NCBI GenBank assembly: GCA_035528065.1
Contig: DATKZH010000638.1
Coordinates: 1 to 5,837, forward strand
Source of the DNA: DATKZH01 sp035528065
GTDB taxonomy: Bacteria; Planctomycetota; Planctomycetia; Pirellulales; Thermoguttaceae
Reading direction: 5' to 3'
DNA: 5,837 bases
Shown here: positions 1 through 5,837 of the stretch, in pieces
Layout: every line of letters begins with the position of its first letter
Position numbering within the stretch: position 1 is the stretch's first letter
The notes under the pieces: model-generated
The model's database searches: none
What the model was told of the DNA's origin: nothing
What the model saw: only the letters and a program-made list of their open reading frames with translations
Made by a program: the position numbers and the translations under genes

Positions 1-540
1 GTCGTCCCGTTGCGCGTGCGTCGCCAACAGCTCGTCCAGCGTGAATTGGGAGCCGCACTCGGGACAGCGGGACTCGCGCAGGCCGGTCATGTTGTAGCCG
101 CAGACCGGACAGCACACGGCCTCGGTGCCGGCCGACCTGATTCGATCGATGCGCTCTTGCGGGGTTTCCCGCCAGATGAGGACGGTGGCCAGGACCCACA
201 CGATCGGCGCCACCCCGCCTCCGACGAGAATCCCACCGAGACTCGGCGCCCGCATGGCAGCTACGAAGAAGGCCCCCACCATAGTGCCGGCTGTGACGGC
301 CCCGATGGCGGCCAGAGACGTGTCGCGCGTCCGTTTGGGCGTCCATCGCACCATGTCGCGCCAGAGCAGGAGCCAGTAGACGCCGATGAAGGCGTCGACC
401 ACTAACCACATGAAGACCAGCTCGTACGCGGCCGGCTGACTGCCCCGAGACGCAAACAGCCCGAAGAACAGCACGACGATCGCGCCGCTTAGCGGCAGCA
501 GCAACATGGCCAGGATCAGGCGGGCAATCAGACGAGTCAT
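1..540 (-). CDS. Membrane protein with C-terminal zinc ribbon (3' end outside window)
   Basis: The minus strand is open from an ATG at 540 to the left edge, giving 180 residues without a stop. Four hydrophobic stretches look like membrane segments: about residues 8-30, 41-60, 76-96 and 101-123. After a short charged linker come two CxxC knuckles, CPVC at 144-147 and CPEC at 159-162, with GYNMTGLRES between them. This is a treble-clef or rubredoxin-like zinc ribbon. From memory, CP.CGYN..GL....CPECG ribbons attached to membrane helices are very common in planctomycetes, and their role is largely unknown. The ribbon would lie on the same side of the membrane as the N-terminus if all four segments span. 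No good Shine-Dalgarno precedes the ATG, and the frame stays open further upstream with only TTG candidates, so the start is moderately certain. It is transcribed away from the peptidase gene. I assign no biochemical function. Confidence 0.85.
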   Translation of the reverse strand, partial: MTRLIARLILAMLLLPLSGAIVVLFFGLFASRGSQPAAYELVFMWLVVDAFIGVYWLLLWRDMVRWTPKRTRDTSLAAIGAVTAGTMVGAFFVAAMRAPSLGGILVGGGVAPIVWVLATVLIWRETPQERIDRIRSAGTEAVCCPVCGYNMTGLRESRCPECGSQFTLDELLATHAQRDD

Positions 541-814
541 GTCGAAAGTTGTACGCCCGAATTCGCGGGCCGGTTCGCGTTCTCTGTGTATAGCCCGTCT
601 TCGGCCCGCCAAGGCCAATCGACGGCGTCGGGCTCGATTCCCTGCGCGGTCCGAACCACGGGGGCCACACTTCTCTCGATGAACCGGCAGCAGTATGCTG
701 TTTGCCCCGGATGGTCGGCCGGTGCATCGAAGCGGTCGGCCGGGGGCGTTCGGTTCGCCGTCGACGGCGGGCCGACTCAAACCGAATCAGTGAACAAGCA
801 GGAGGTCTCGCAGC
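541..814. promoter_or_regulatory. Divergent intergenic region with candidate operator sequences
   Basis: This region separates two divergently transcribed genes and should contain both promoters. Seen directly: an inverted repeat AATCGA/TCGATT at 617-622 and 634-639; a direct repeat GGTCGGCCGG at 713-722 and 734-743, start-to-start 21 bp (about two helical turns); and a 14-bp perfect palindrome CGCCGTCGACGGCG at 756-769, ending 45 bp before the peptidase start codon. A weak sigma70-like pair for the peptidase is TTCTCT (671-676), 17 bp, TATGCT (694-699). It matches the consensus at 3 and 4 of 6 positions, so it is only a candidate. In DNA this rich in G and C, short palindromes arise easily by chance. 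No coding region is supported here. Confidence 0.4.
800..805 (+). promoter_or_regulatory. Shine-Dalgarno of the S8 peptidase gene
   Basis: A perfect AGGAGG lies nine bases before the ATG at 815. It fixes the start of the peptidase gene, and the signal peptide begins directly at that ATG, which agrees. Confidence 0.85.
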
Positions 815-3679
815 ATGTCCAAGCGGATCGCAGCACTGTTGGTCGCGGTGGGTGTGGCGGGTGCGGCCTATGGCCAGACTTCAGCTACCTGGACGCAGCT
901 TTCGCTTTCCACCTGCCGGGTGAACGAGTTCCTGAGCGCCCATCCCGACAGCGACGGGCGCGGCGTCATCATCGCCGTGCTGGACACCGGCGTGGACCCG
1001 TCCATTCCCGGGCTGACCCGCACGCCGGACGGGGCGGTCAAGGTCATCGACCTGGTGGACTGCACCGGGGCGGGCGACGTGGAGCTGCACCGCGTGCGAC
1101 TCGACGAGGCGACCGGCAAGGTGGTCAACCACGACGAGGACGGCTCGCCGATCCAATACGACCTGCCGACGCTGCAGGCCGGCGACGCGGCCGAGGAACG
1201 GCTCTTCTGGTTCGGCACGATGGACGAATCCAAGTGGGTCAACTCGGACATGCCCGACCTGAACGATAACGGGAAGACGGACGACGAGTTCCCGCTGCTG
1301 GTGACCGCGCTTGACGGGGACGGGGACGAGCAGGCCGTCTGCTACGTGGACACCAACCTGGATCGCAGCTTCGCCGACGAGCAACCGCTGCACAACTACC
1401 GGCTCAAGTACGACACGTTCACGCTCTTTAGACGCAAGCCGGAGAAGCAGATCGAGCCGGTGGCGTTCTCGATCAACATTTTTCTGCGGCAGGCCAAGGT
1501 GGTGGTGCATTACGACGACGGCGCCCACGGGACGCACGTGGCCGGCATCGCCGCCGGATTTCGGATCAACAACCAGGACGGTTTCAACGGCGTGGCGCCC
1601 GGGGCGAAGGTCATGGGCCTCAAGATTGGCAAGGGCGACGTGGGCGGGATCAGCTCGACCGACGCGTTCAAGAACGCCCTGAAATACGCCGGGCGCTACT
1701 CGCGGGAGCACGGCGTGCCGATCGTGTGCAACCTGTCGTTCGGCGTGGAGTCGGTGATCGAGGGGAACTCGGACATCGACAAGTTCATGGACGACTTCCT
1801 GCGGGAGCACCCGACGCTGGTCTTCTGCACGTCGGCGGGCAACGAGGGGCCGGGGCTGTCGAGCGTGGGGACGCCGGCGGCCGCGGACCAGCTCATCAGC
1901 GTGGCGGCCGTGCTGGCTGCCGACTCGGCGCGCGACGTCATGGGCATGCAGATGACCGAGCCGGTCGTCACCGTGTTCAGCTCCCGCGGCGGAGAGCTGA
2001 ACAAGCCTGACCTAGCCACCCCCGGCTGGTCCACGTCGACCGTGCCCCGCTGGGTCCGCCGCGGTGACTACTGGGCGGGGACCAGCATGGCCAGCCCGTA
2101 CGCGGCGGGGCTGTGCGCCGTATTGATCAGCGATGCGATGCAGAAGCATCCCGGCGTGCCCATCCGAGCCTGGGACGTCCGCCGGGCGTTGTGCCTGTCG
2201 GCCAGGCCGGTGGCCGGGGCCGGCGTGCTCGACGCGGGTTACGGGCTGCCCGATCTGCCCAAGGCGGCCGAGCTGTTGGACCGGTTCGTGGTTGCATCGA
2301 AGGACGACCCGGTGATCGGCTACGACATCTCGACGCCGTGTCCGCACGGTTACAAGGGGACGGCGCGTGCGGCCTACTGGCGGGGCACGTGGTTCCCCAA
2401 CACCCAGGAGGACCAGCGTCAGACGTTCACGGTGAAGCCGATCTTCGCTCCGGGGACGGATGCGTCCGCCCGGACGTCGTTCACCCGGCAGTTCGACCTG
2501 CGTTGCGACGTGCCGTGGATCAGGATACCCCAGCAGCAGACGTACCTGCGCAGCGAGCAGACGGCCCGCGTCTACGTGGAGTACGACGCGGCACAGCTCA
2601 GCAAGCCGGGGGTCTACACCGGCGCGGTCGAGGCCCTGCACGACGGGCTGGTGGCCTTCCGCCTGCTCAACACCGTGGTGGTGCCCTACCGGACCGGCGC
2701 CGCCGCGGACTTCAAGCTGTCCTTCAAGGACCGGACCGTGAAGGGCTGGGCGCCGGACCGCTACTTCGTGGCCGTCCCGCCCGGGGCAAGTGCCATGAAG
2801 CTGACACTGTCGGCCCCGGAGGGCGCCGAGTCCAAGGCCAGCATGGAACGCATCTTCGCCCCCGACGGCGCCCGCCACCGCGACGGCTCCCGCCGGCTCG
2901 ACACGCAGGCCGGCCGACGCGAGGCCGAAGGCACCTTCACCGACGAGCTGGTCCCCGGCGTCTGGGAGGTGGACGTGGTCTCCGATCGGCCGGACAAGGA
3001 CTGGGCCTACGAGCTGGGGGTGCGGTTCTTCGGCCTGGACGCCGAGCCTCGGAAAATCACCGAGTGGTCCGGGTCCAAGCCGTCCGGCGAGCTGATGGTG
3101 ACCAACCTGTTCGAGCGGCCCCTGCCCGCGTCGGCCGACGGCGTGTTCGAGGGGTTCCGGATGCACAAGGAGGACAAGTTCGAGGGCCTGGACGACGAAT
3201 TGAGCTACTCCATCGACCTGGACGAACGCTTCGACAGGCTGCGGCTCGAGCTGGAGATGACGCCCGAGGCCTACGCCACCACCACGGACATCGGCGTGTA
3301 CGTCGAGGGCCCCGACGGCAAGAACATCCTTTTCGACGCCTTCAGCAACCGCACGGTCAAGACCACGGTTGACACCGGGGGGGCCAAGTCCGTCAAGGTG
3401 ATCATTCGCGGTGGGTTTGCCGTGGCCGACGATGAGCGCGAGACGCCGATCGACGTCAAGATCGACCGTCTGCTGGCCGAGCCGATCGCGATCAAGGTCA
3501 CGCGCGGCGAGAGCTCGAACGTCGATTTCGTCCCCGGCGTTCCGATCCAGCTCGACTTCGCCATGACCGAGAAGCTGCCCGAGGCCCCGGACGGGACGCG
3601 CCCGGTCGGCTACCTGCGGTTCCGCGAGCGCTCGAGCGACGACGAGGCTCTGCGCGTTCCCATCGACATCGGCGGTTAG
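815..3679 (+). CDS. Exported S8 (subtilisin-family) peptidase, tripeptidyl peptidase II-like
   Basis: This is a complete 954-residue protein. Residues 1-20 are a Sec signal peptide: KR, then a hydrophobic core, then an AYG|Q cleavage site. It should therefore act outside the cytoplasm. The S8 catalytic residues are Asp57 (AVLDTGVDP), His238 (GAHGTHVAG), oxyanion Asn343 (SAGNEGPG) and Ser424 (GTSMASP). Asp and His are 181 residues apart, against about 32 in subtilisin; such a long insert is typical of tripeptidyl peptidase II (TPP II). The His-Ser distance is also like TPP II. The start DGRGVIIAVLDTGVDP closely resembles human TPP II as I remember it. The catalytic domain ends near residue 490. 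The rest is beta-rich and keeps TPP II-like landmarks: RGTW at 523, TVKPIF at 539, PWIRIP at 567 and VPPGAS at 654. TPP II removes tripeptides from free N-termini, and the eukaryotic enzyme is cytosolic and about 1250 residues. This one is shorter and exported, so its assembly and exact specificity are uncertain. Peptidase activity is well supported; tripeptidyl specificity is inferred. Confidence 0.93.
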   Translation: MSKRIAALLVAVGVAGAAYGQTSATWTQLSLSTCRVNEFLSAHPDSDGRGVIIAVLDTGVDPSIPGLTRTPDGAVKVIDLVDCTGAGDVELHRVRLDEATGKVVNHDEDGSPIQYDLPTLQAGDAAEERLFWFGTMDESKWVNSDMPDLNDNGKTDDEFPLLVTALDGDGDEQAVCYVDTNLDRSFADEQPLHNYRLKYDTFTLFRRKPEKQIEPVAFSINIFLRQAKVVVHYDDGAHGTHVAGIAAGFRINNQDGFNGVAPGAKVMGLKIGKGDVGGISSTDAFKNALKYAGRYSREHGVPIVCNLSFGVESVIEGNSDIDKFMDDFLREHPTLVFCTSAGNEGPGLSSVGTPAAADQLISVAAVLAADSARDVMGMQMTEPVVTVFSSRGGELNKPDLATPGWSTSTVPRWVRRGDYWAGTSMASPYAAGLCAVLISDAMQKHPGVPIRAWDVRRALCLSARPVAGAGVLDAGYGLPDLPKAAELLDRFVVASKDDPVIGYDISTPCPHGYKGTARAAYWRGTWFPNTQEDQRQTFTVKPIFAPGTDASARTSFTRQFDLRCDVPWIRIPQQQTYLRSEQTARVYVEYDAAQLSKPGVYTGAVEALHDGLVAFRLLNTVVVPYRTGAAADFKLSFKDRTVKGWAPDRYFVAVPPGASAMKLTLSAPEGAESKASMERIFAPDGARHRDGSRRLDTQAGRREAEGTFTDELVPGVWEVDVVSDRPDKDWAYELGVRFFGLDAEPRKITEWSGSKPSGELMVTNLFERPLPASADGVFEGFRMHKEDKFEGLDDELSYSIDLDERFDRLRLELEMTPEAYATTTDIGVYVEGPDGKNILFDAFSNRTVKTTVDTGGAKSVKVIIRGGFAVADDERETPIDVKIDRLLAEPIAIKVTRGESSNVDFVPGVPIQLDFAMTEKLPEAPDGTRPVGYLRFRERSSDDEALRVPIDIGG

Positions 3680-3852
3680 GAGGGGCGCCGCGAGGGTGGG
3701 GGACGGACAGCCGCCGACGGGTGCGTGACGGTTTGGGCGGATGAATGGGTGGATGAGCAGAAGCGCGAAAAGGGGTGGAATGGCGCCCGATGGGCTCCGC
3801 CGGGATAAAGGGGGCGTCGGAATCGGGCGCGGTCGCCGAGCTCAACGCCGCG

Positions 3853-4053
3853 CCGCCCTTCCAGGGCGGGTTCGGTCAGCGAAGTGTTCCACGGGTTTCG
3901 CTTCGCCCGCCTGTCGGCGGGTGGGCTTCGCCCAAGCTGACCGTGCTTCACCCGTGAGCAGATTCCTCCGGCCCTGCAGGCCGGCATCCGTTGCTCCGGG
4001 GCGGAGTCCGTAAACGGACACGGTTTCGACGGGCTGCGTTTCACCCGTGGGCA
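3853..4053. repeat. REP-like cluster of short palindromes
   Basis: Six perfect short hairpins lie in about 170 bp. They are CCGCCC/GGGCGG (3853-3869), CCCGCC/GGCGGG (3906-3921), TGGGC/GCCCA with a TTC loop (3922-3934), CCGGCC/GGCCGG (3968-3984), CTCCG/CGGAG (3994-4006) and GTCCG-TAAA-CGGAC (4006-4019). GCTTCGCCC occurs twice (3900-3908, 3925-3933). TTCACCCGTGAGCA (3947-3960) recurs as TTCACCCGTGGGCA (4040-4053) with one mismatch. CCACGGGT at 3889-3896 is the inverse of ACCCGTGG at 4043-4050 and may mark the outer ends. Such dense, nested hairpins resemble intergenic REP-type elements. No REP-associated transposase is in the window. That this is a multicopy element is inferred from its form only. 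Confidence 0.6.
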
Positions 4054-4072
4054 CATTCGTACTAGCTCAACT

Positions 4073-4102
4073 ATTCCTAAATGGTGGGCTGATATTAGGA
4101 AT
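4073..4102. repeat. 8-bp inverted repeat ATTCCTAA/TTAGGAAT
   Basis: ATTCCTAA (4073-4080) and TTAGGAAT (4095-4102) are perfect inverses separated by 14 bases. The stem is AT-rich in a GC-rich surrounding, which makes chance less likely than for the GC hairpins. It lacks a T-run, so it is not a standard intrinsic terminator. It could be a protein binding site or part of a mobile element end. Confidence 0.45.
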
Positions 4103-4188
4103 GGGGCGGCAGGATGTCGCCCGACCCGACAAAGGAAGAATCGTCACGGGAATCGTCTTGGCTTGACAAGGGGGAGGCTAATGGGTGA

Positions 4189-4221
4189 CACCTTTCTCTT
4201 CTCTGCCACCTTTCTCTTCTC
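4189..4221. repeat. Tandem pair of a 15-bp motif (copies 1 and 2)
   Basis: CACCTTTCTCTTCTC occurs at 4189-4203 and again at 4207-4221, perfectly identical and separated by three bases. The first copy is preceded by TGA, reading TGACACC. A third copy with one mismatch lies at 4620-4634. Together these bracket a segment of about 430 bp with no recognisable gene. Confidence 0.75.
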
Positions 4222-4619
4222 CGTTCCCGCCATGGCGTGCGAGCCGCCCGGCGAAGAATGCATCATCTGCGAGGGCGTGAACGAAAACTCACCGTTGCTC
4301 TCCGCCCGGGCATGCGAGCTGCTTCGAACGTGATCGAACTCGAAATCGACCGTGCCCGTCCCCTGATCAAGGGAGAAGTCAGACCGAGAATAAGGCCGGG
4401 CGACCCACGGAGGCACGAAGGGTCGGCGTCCGTCAATGGCCGAGCGACAAGAGCGAAGAACAGAGGCGGAACCGGAGAGATCACCGAGGTGGCGGCGGAA
4501 GGGAAGGTGCAGGAAGCAGAAGAGGGGGTTTCAGGAAGAGTCTCTCGGCACCATGAGTTGGCTTGGTGGACGTTGTGACGGCTTCGGCGCGTTTGCTGCG
4601 CGGCGTAAAATCATCCCGA

Positions 4620-4634
4620 CACCTTTCTCGTCTC
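4620..4634. repeat. Third copy of the 15-bp motif
   Basis: CACCTTTCTCGTCTC matches the copies at 4189 and 4207 in 14 of 15 positions and has the same orientation. It is preceded by CGA where copy 1 has TGA, so GACACCTTTCTC is shared. It overlaps a small hairpin CTCGT/ACGAG (4627-4644) and lies just outside the 11-bp tandem repeat. This looks like one boundary of an inserted or rearranged segment. Confidence 0.65.
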
Positions 4635-4653
4635 CAGAAACGAGCTGCGTCCC

Positions 4654-4686
4654 CTTTTCTCACTCTTTTCTCACTCTTTTCTCACT
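4654..4686. repeat. Three perfect tandem copies of CTTTTCTCACT
   Basis: An 11-bp unit occurs at 4654-4664, 4665-4675 and 4676-4686 with no mismatch. On the minus strand it reads AGTGAGAAAAG and is translated as the aberrant tail of the QueG-like remnant, including its stop codon. Eleven bases is not a multiple of three, so it does not encode a periodic peptide. Its edge at 4686 coincides with the last residue that fits the protein family. Confidence 0.9.
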
Positions 4687-5091
4687 GACTAGCGGTCCGT
4701 GCCGTGGCGAGATCAGCAGGTTGTTCTTGCCGATCACGCCCAGTCCGGCCAGCACGGCGGCATCCTTGGCGAACACGCCGCCGAGCGACGCCTGATAGTG
4801 CAGATCGCTGGCCGGGACACCGAGTTCCTTGAGGAAGTCCACGAGCTGCAGGGAGATTCGTCTCAGCTGCCGGATCCCCGGCGTGCTCCTGCCATCCCAC
4901 CAGTCCAACTGAGGCTGTGCCGGTTCGTGGACCAGAGCCATGACCAGGACCGACTTGCACTCAGCGGCCAGGTTCGTCTGGCCACTGTGCGAGGGCGAGC
5001 GCTGGAGATCAGCCGTCTGGGCGATCCGGGCCAAGGAGGCTCCAAGCTCCTTGGCCTGGGCGATGACGACGTCGCTGGTGATCATGGTCAT
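4660..5091 (-). pseudogene. QueG-like (COG1600) protein, truncated at its 3' end
   Basis: The visible product is 143 residues. Residues 1-133 resemble the N-terminal half of COG1600 proteins, the family of epoxyqueuosine reductase. AECKSVLVMALVHE (43-56) is the usual strand after the first helix. GGVFAKDAAVLAGLGVIGKN (104-123), followed by NLLISPRHGP, is the family's most conserved block. Family members continue with a GPRVRLR-like strand and a ferredoxin part with two 4Fe-4S cysteine clusters. Here the frame instead enters the 11-bp tandem repeat after V135 and stops as SEKRVRKE. No cysteine-cluster remnant is visible downstream. The residue I align with QueG's catalytic Asp is Ser102, so even the intact ancestor was probably a COG1600 relative, not true QueG. 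ATG 5091 and ATG 5085 are both possible starts; GGGGA lies nine bases before the second. Without its iron-sulfur domain the product should be inactive as a reductase. Confidence 0.75.
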
Positions 5092-5260
5092 GAGTCCCCA
5101 GAACTCCAGTTCCTAGACCTTACACCGGGACTGCCCGCCGATTGAGCATCATTGTCATCGGTCCAATCGAATCTCGAACACAGCGAGCACTGGGCGATGA
5201 TCTGATGCCACGGGCTCTTGGATTAACCATCAGATGGTGTGCCTACCTCCTGCACAACTG
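5092..5260. other. Spacer between HEAT-repeat gene and QueG-like remnant
   Basis: This 169-bp gap follows the HEAT gene stop and precedes the QueG-like start, both on the minus strand. A short dyad ACCAT-CAG-ATGGT (5226-5238) lies just after the HEAT stop but has only five pairs and no T-run, so terminator function is doubtful. No gene or clear promoter is seen. The spacing is compatible with separate transcription of the two genes. Confidence 0.4.
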
Positions 5261-5837
5261 TCACCAATGCACATCGCCCAGATTGGCCAACGCAACAAGG
5301 GCGTAAGACCGCAGATGGATGGCTTCCTCAGTTTCCAAAACCCTGACAAGCCGCTCGATACCACGCGCGTCACCTAGGGTCGCCAGTACCTTTGCAGCAA
5401 AAAACTGGACGTCTTCGCGTTCATCTGCCAACATTTCGGCGAGTAACTCCACCGCCCGCTCATCGGCAAGCTCGCCAAGTACCGAGGCTGCAACATCCTG
5501 GACATCTCTGTTCCAGTGCGTCAACAGGCGAATAAGTGGCCCGACTGCCTGTCGGTTGCCAAGTTTGCGGAGGCTGTCTGCAGCATTGTGGCGTCGCCAG
5601 TGGACCTCACTTTCCAACGCCTTGAGAAGCGGCGCTATGCCCCGCGAGTTTTCCTCTTCGGCCAGAAGGTCGAAGTACTTTGTTTCATGGGCACCAACGA
5701 GGAGGCTCCACTTGGGCTCGCCGAGTTCCTTCAGCAAATTGGCCGCTATCTCTCGTACGCGACCATCATCATCACCCAACAGGTCAAGAAGGCGTTCTAC
5801 GAGCCCGGGCGCTCCTAAGACGATCACTATGTTACTG
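5261..5837 (-). CDS. HEAT-repeat protein (5' end outside window)
   Basis: The frame is open from the right edge to a TGA at 5261-5263, giving 191 visible residues. A GTG at 5827 could be a start, but the frame continues upstream without a stop, so the gene is probably partial. Numbering from that GTG, it consists of helical repeats ending in L(G/A)(D/N/E): about residues 7-37, 61-91, 92-122, 123-153 and 154-185. The last four have a regular period near 31, with patterns such as AV.PLIRLL and D..VQ..AA..L..LGD. These are HEAT repeats of the PBS-lyase type, which form a curved scaffold for protein binding. Residues 38-60 (PKW ... YFDLLAEEEN) interrupt the series. I recall a similar PKW linker in other bacterial HEAT proteins. 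No catalytic motif is visible, so the partner and role are unknown. Third codon positions look less GC-rich than in the peptidase gene. Confidence 0.85.
   Translation of the reverse strand, partial: SNIVIVLGAPGLVERLLDLLGDDDGRVREIAANLLKELGEPKWSLLVGAHETKYFDLLAEEENSRGIAPLLKALESEVHWRRHNAADSLRKLGNRQAVGPLIRLLTHWNRDVQDVAASVLGELADERAVELLAEMLADEREDVQFFAAKVLATLGDARGIERLVRVLETEEAIHLRSYALVALANLGDVHW

Larger units (their letters stand above)
3680..4689. other. Repeat-rich non-coding region, about 1 kb
   Basis: I find no convincing gene between the peptidase stop and the truncated QueG-like gene. Open frames here lack Shine-Dalgarno sites and recognisable motifs. Base composition changes along it: GC-rich with many small hairpins to about 4055, mixed and more AT-rich at 4055-4205, purine-skewed on the plus strand at about 4380-4540, then pyrimidine-rich at 4620-4686. 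A 6-bp inverted repeat CGACCC/GGGTCG sits at 4401-4425. No U-tailed hairpin is visible directly after the peptidase stop, so no terminator can be assigned. The separate repeats are listed individually. The whole looks like accumulated mobile or repetitive DNA. Confidence 0.6.

Noticed and set aside
10..405. Plus-strand open frame opposite the zinc-ribbon membrane protein
   Set aside because: The minus strand encodes membrane helices and paired CxxC knuckles, so the plus-strand frame is a shadow.
881..1810. Long antisense open frame (309 codons) inside the peptidase gene
   Set aside because: It lies opposite a gene with clear catalytic motifs. Long antisense frames are expected in GC-rich coding DNA, and the translation shows no family motif.
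2012..3166. Long antisense open frame (384 codons) and an overlapping plus-strand frame at 2113-3372
   Set aside because: Both are frame shadows of the peptidase C-terminal region, with Arg/Gly/Pro-rich low-information translations and no plausible start context.
3842..4056. Minus-strand frames across the hairpin cluster
   Set aside because: The sequence is explained by nested palindromes. The peptide would be a translation of repeat DNA, with no start signal.
4163..4168. Perfect TTGACA resembling a -35 box
   Set aside because: No acceptable -10 box lies 16-18 bp downstream and no gene follows on the plus strand.
4232..4333. 33-codon plus-strand frame with a CIIC motif
   Set aside because: The CxxC is suggestive, but there is no ribosome binding site, the start lies right after the pyrimidine-rich repeats, and a single CxxC in a short frame is easily chance.
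4237..4578. Plus-strand open frame of 113 codons in the repeat-rich region
   Set aside because: It has no Shine-Dalgarno, its composition is biased by the purine-rich DNA, and it has no recognisable domain. I checked it for REP-associated transposase motifs and saw none.
4654..4686. Possible CRISPR array
   Set aside because: The 11-bp units are directly adjacent with no spacers, and no cas genes are present.
4699..5145. Plus-strand open frame of 148 codons
   Set aside because: It is antisense to the QueG-like remnant, which has recognisable family sequence. The plus-strand translation has none.
5226..5238. Dyad ACCAT-CAG-ATGGT after the HEAT gene as a terminator
   Set aside because: It has only five base pairs and no T-run on the transcribed strand, so it is too weak to call.

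Overview
The window is a GC-rich bacterial chromosome segment holding two genes cut by the window edges, one complete gene and one broken gene. Between them lies about 1 kb of non-coding DNA crowded with repeats. Two traits suggest a planctomycete, possibly Phycisphaerae-like, but this is inference. One is a membrane protein ending in a zinc ribbon of the CPVCGYN...GLRES..CPECG type, which I associate with planctomycete genomes. The other is a secreted relative of tripeptidyl peptidase II. No taxonomic marker gene is present.

Layout: (1) 1-540, minus strand, is the first 180 residues of a protein with four predicted membrane segments and a zinc ribbon, running off the left edge. (2) 541-814 is a divergent promoter region with a 14-bp perfect palindrome and a 10-bp direct repeat spaced 21 bp. 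(3) 815-3679, plus strand, is a complete 954-residue exported subtilisin-family (S8) peptidase with a strong Shine-Dalgarno. Its catalytic spacing and C-terminal beta-rich architecture match tripeptidyl peptidase II, not ordinary subtilisins. (4) 3680 to about 4690 has no convincing gene. It holds a cluster of six small hairpins (3853-4019), an inverted repeat (4073-4102), three copies of a 15-bp motif (4189-4634), and three perfect tandem copies of an 11-bp unit (4654-4686). (5) 4660-5091, minus strand, is the N-terminal part of a QueG-like (COG1600) protein whose homology stops exactly where the 11-bp tandem repeat begins. The gene therefore looks truncated by the repeat-rich segment. (6) 5092-5260 is a short spacer. 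(7) 5261-5837, minus strand, is a HEAT-repeat protein entering from the right edge.

The genes do not form an obvious pathway. The membrane protein and the peptidase diverge from a shared regulatory region. The QueG-like remnant and the HEAT protein are co-directional but 169 bp apart and need not be an operon. I see no clear undescribed multi-gene system. The points most worth a second look are the exported TPP II-like peptidase, the gene truncation at a tandem-repeat junction, and the repeat cluster that may be a non-autonomous mobile or REP-like element.
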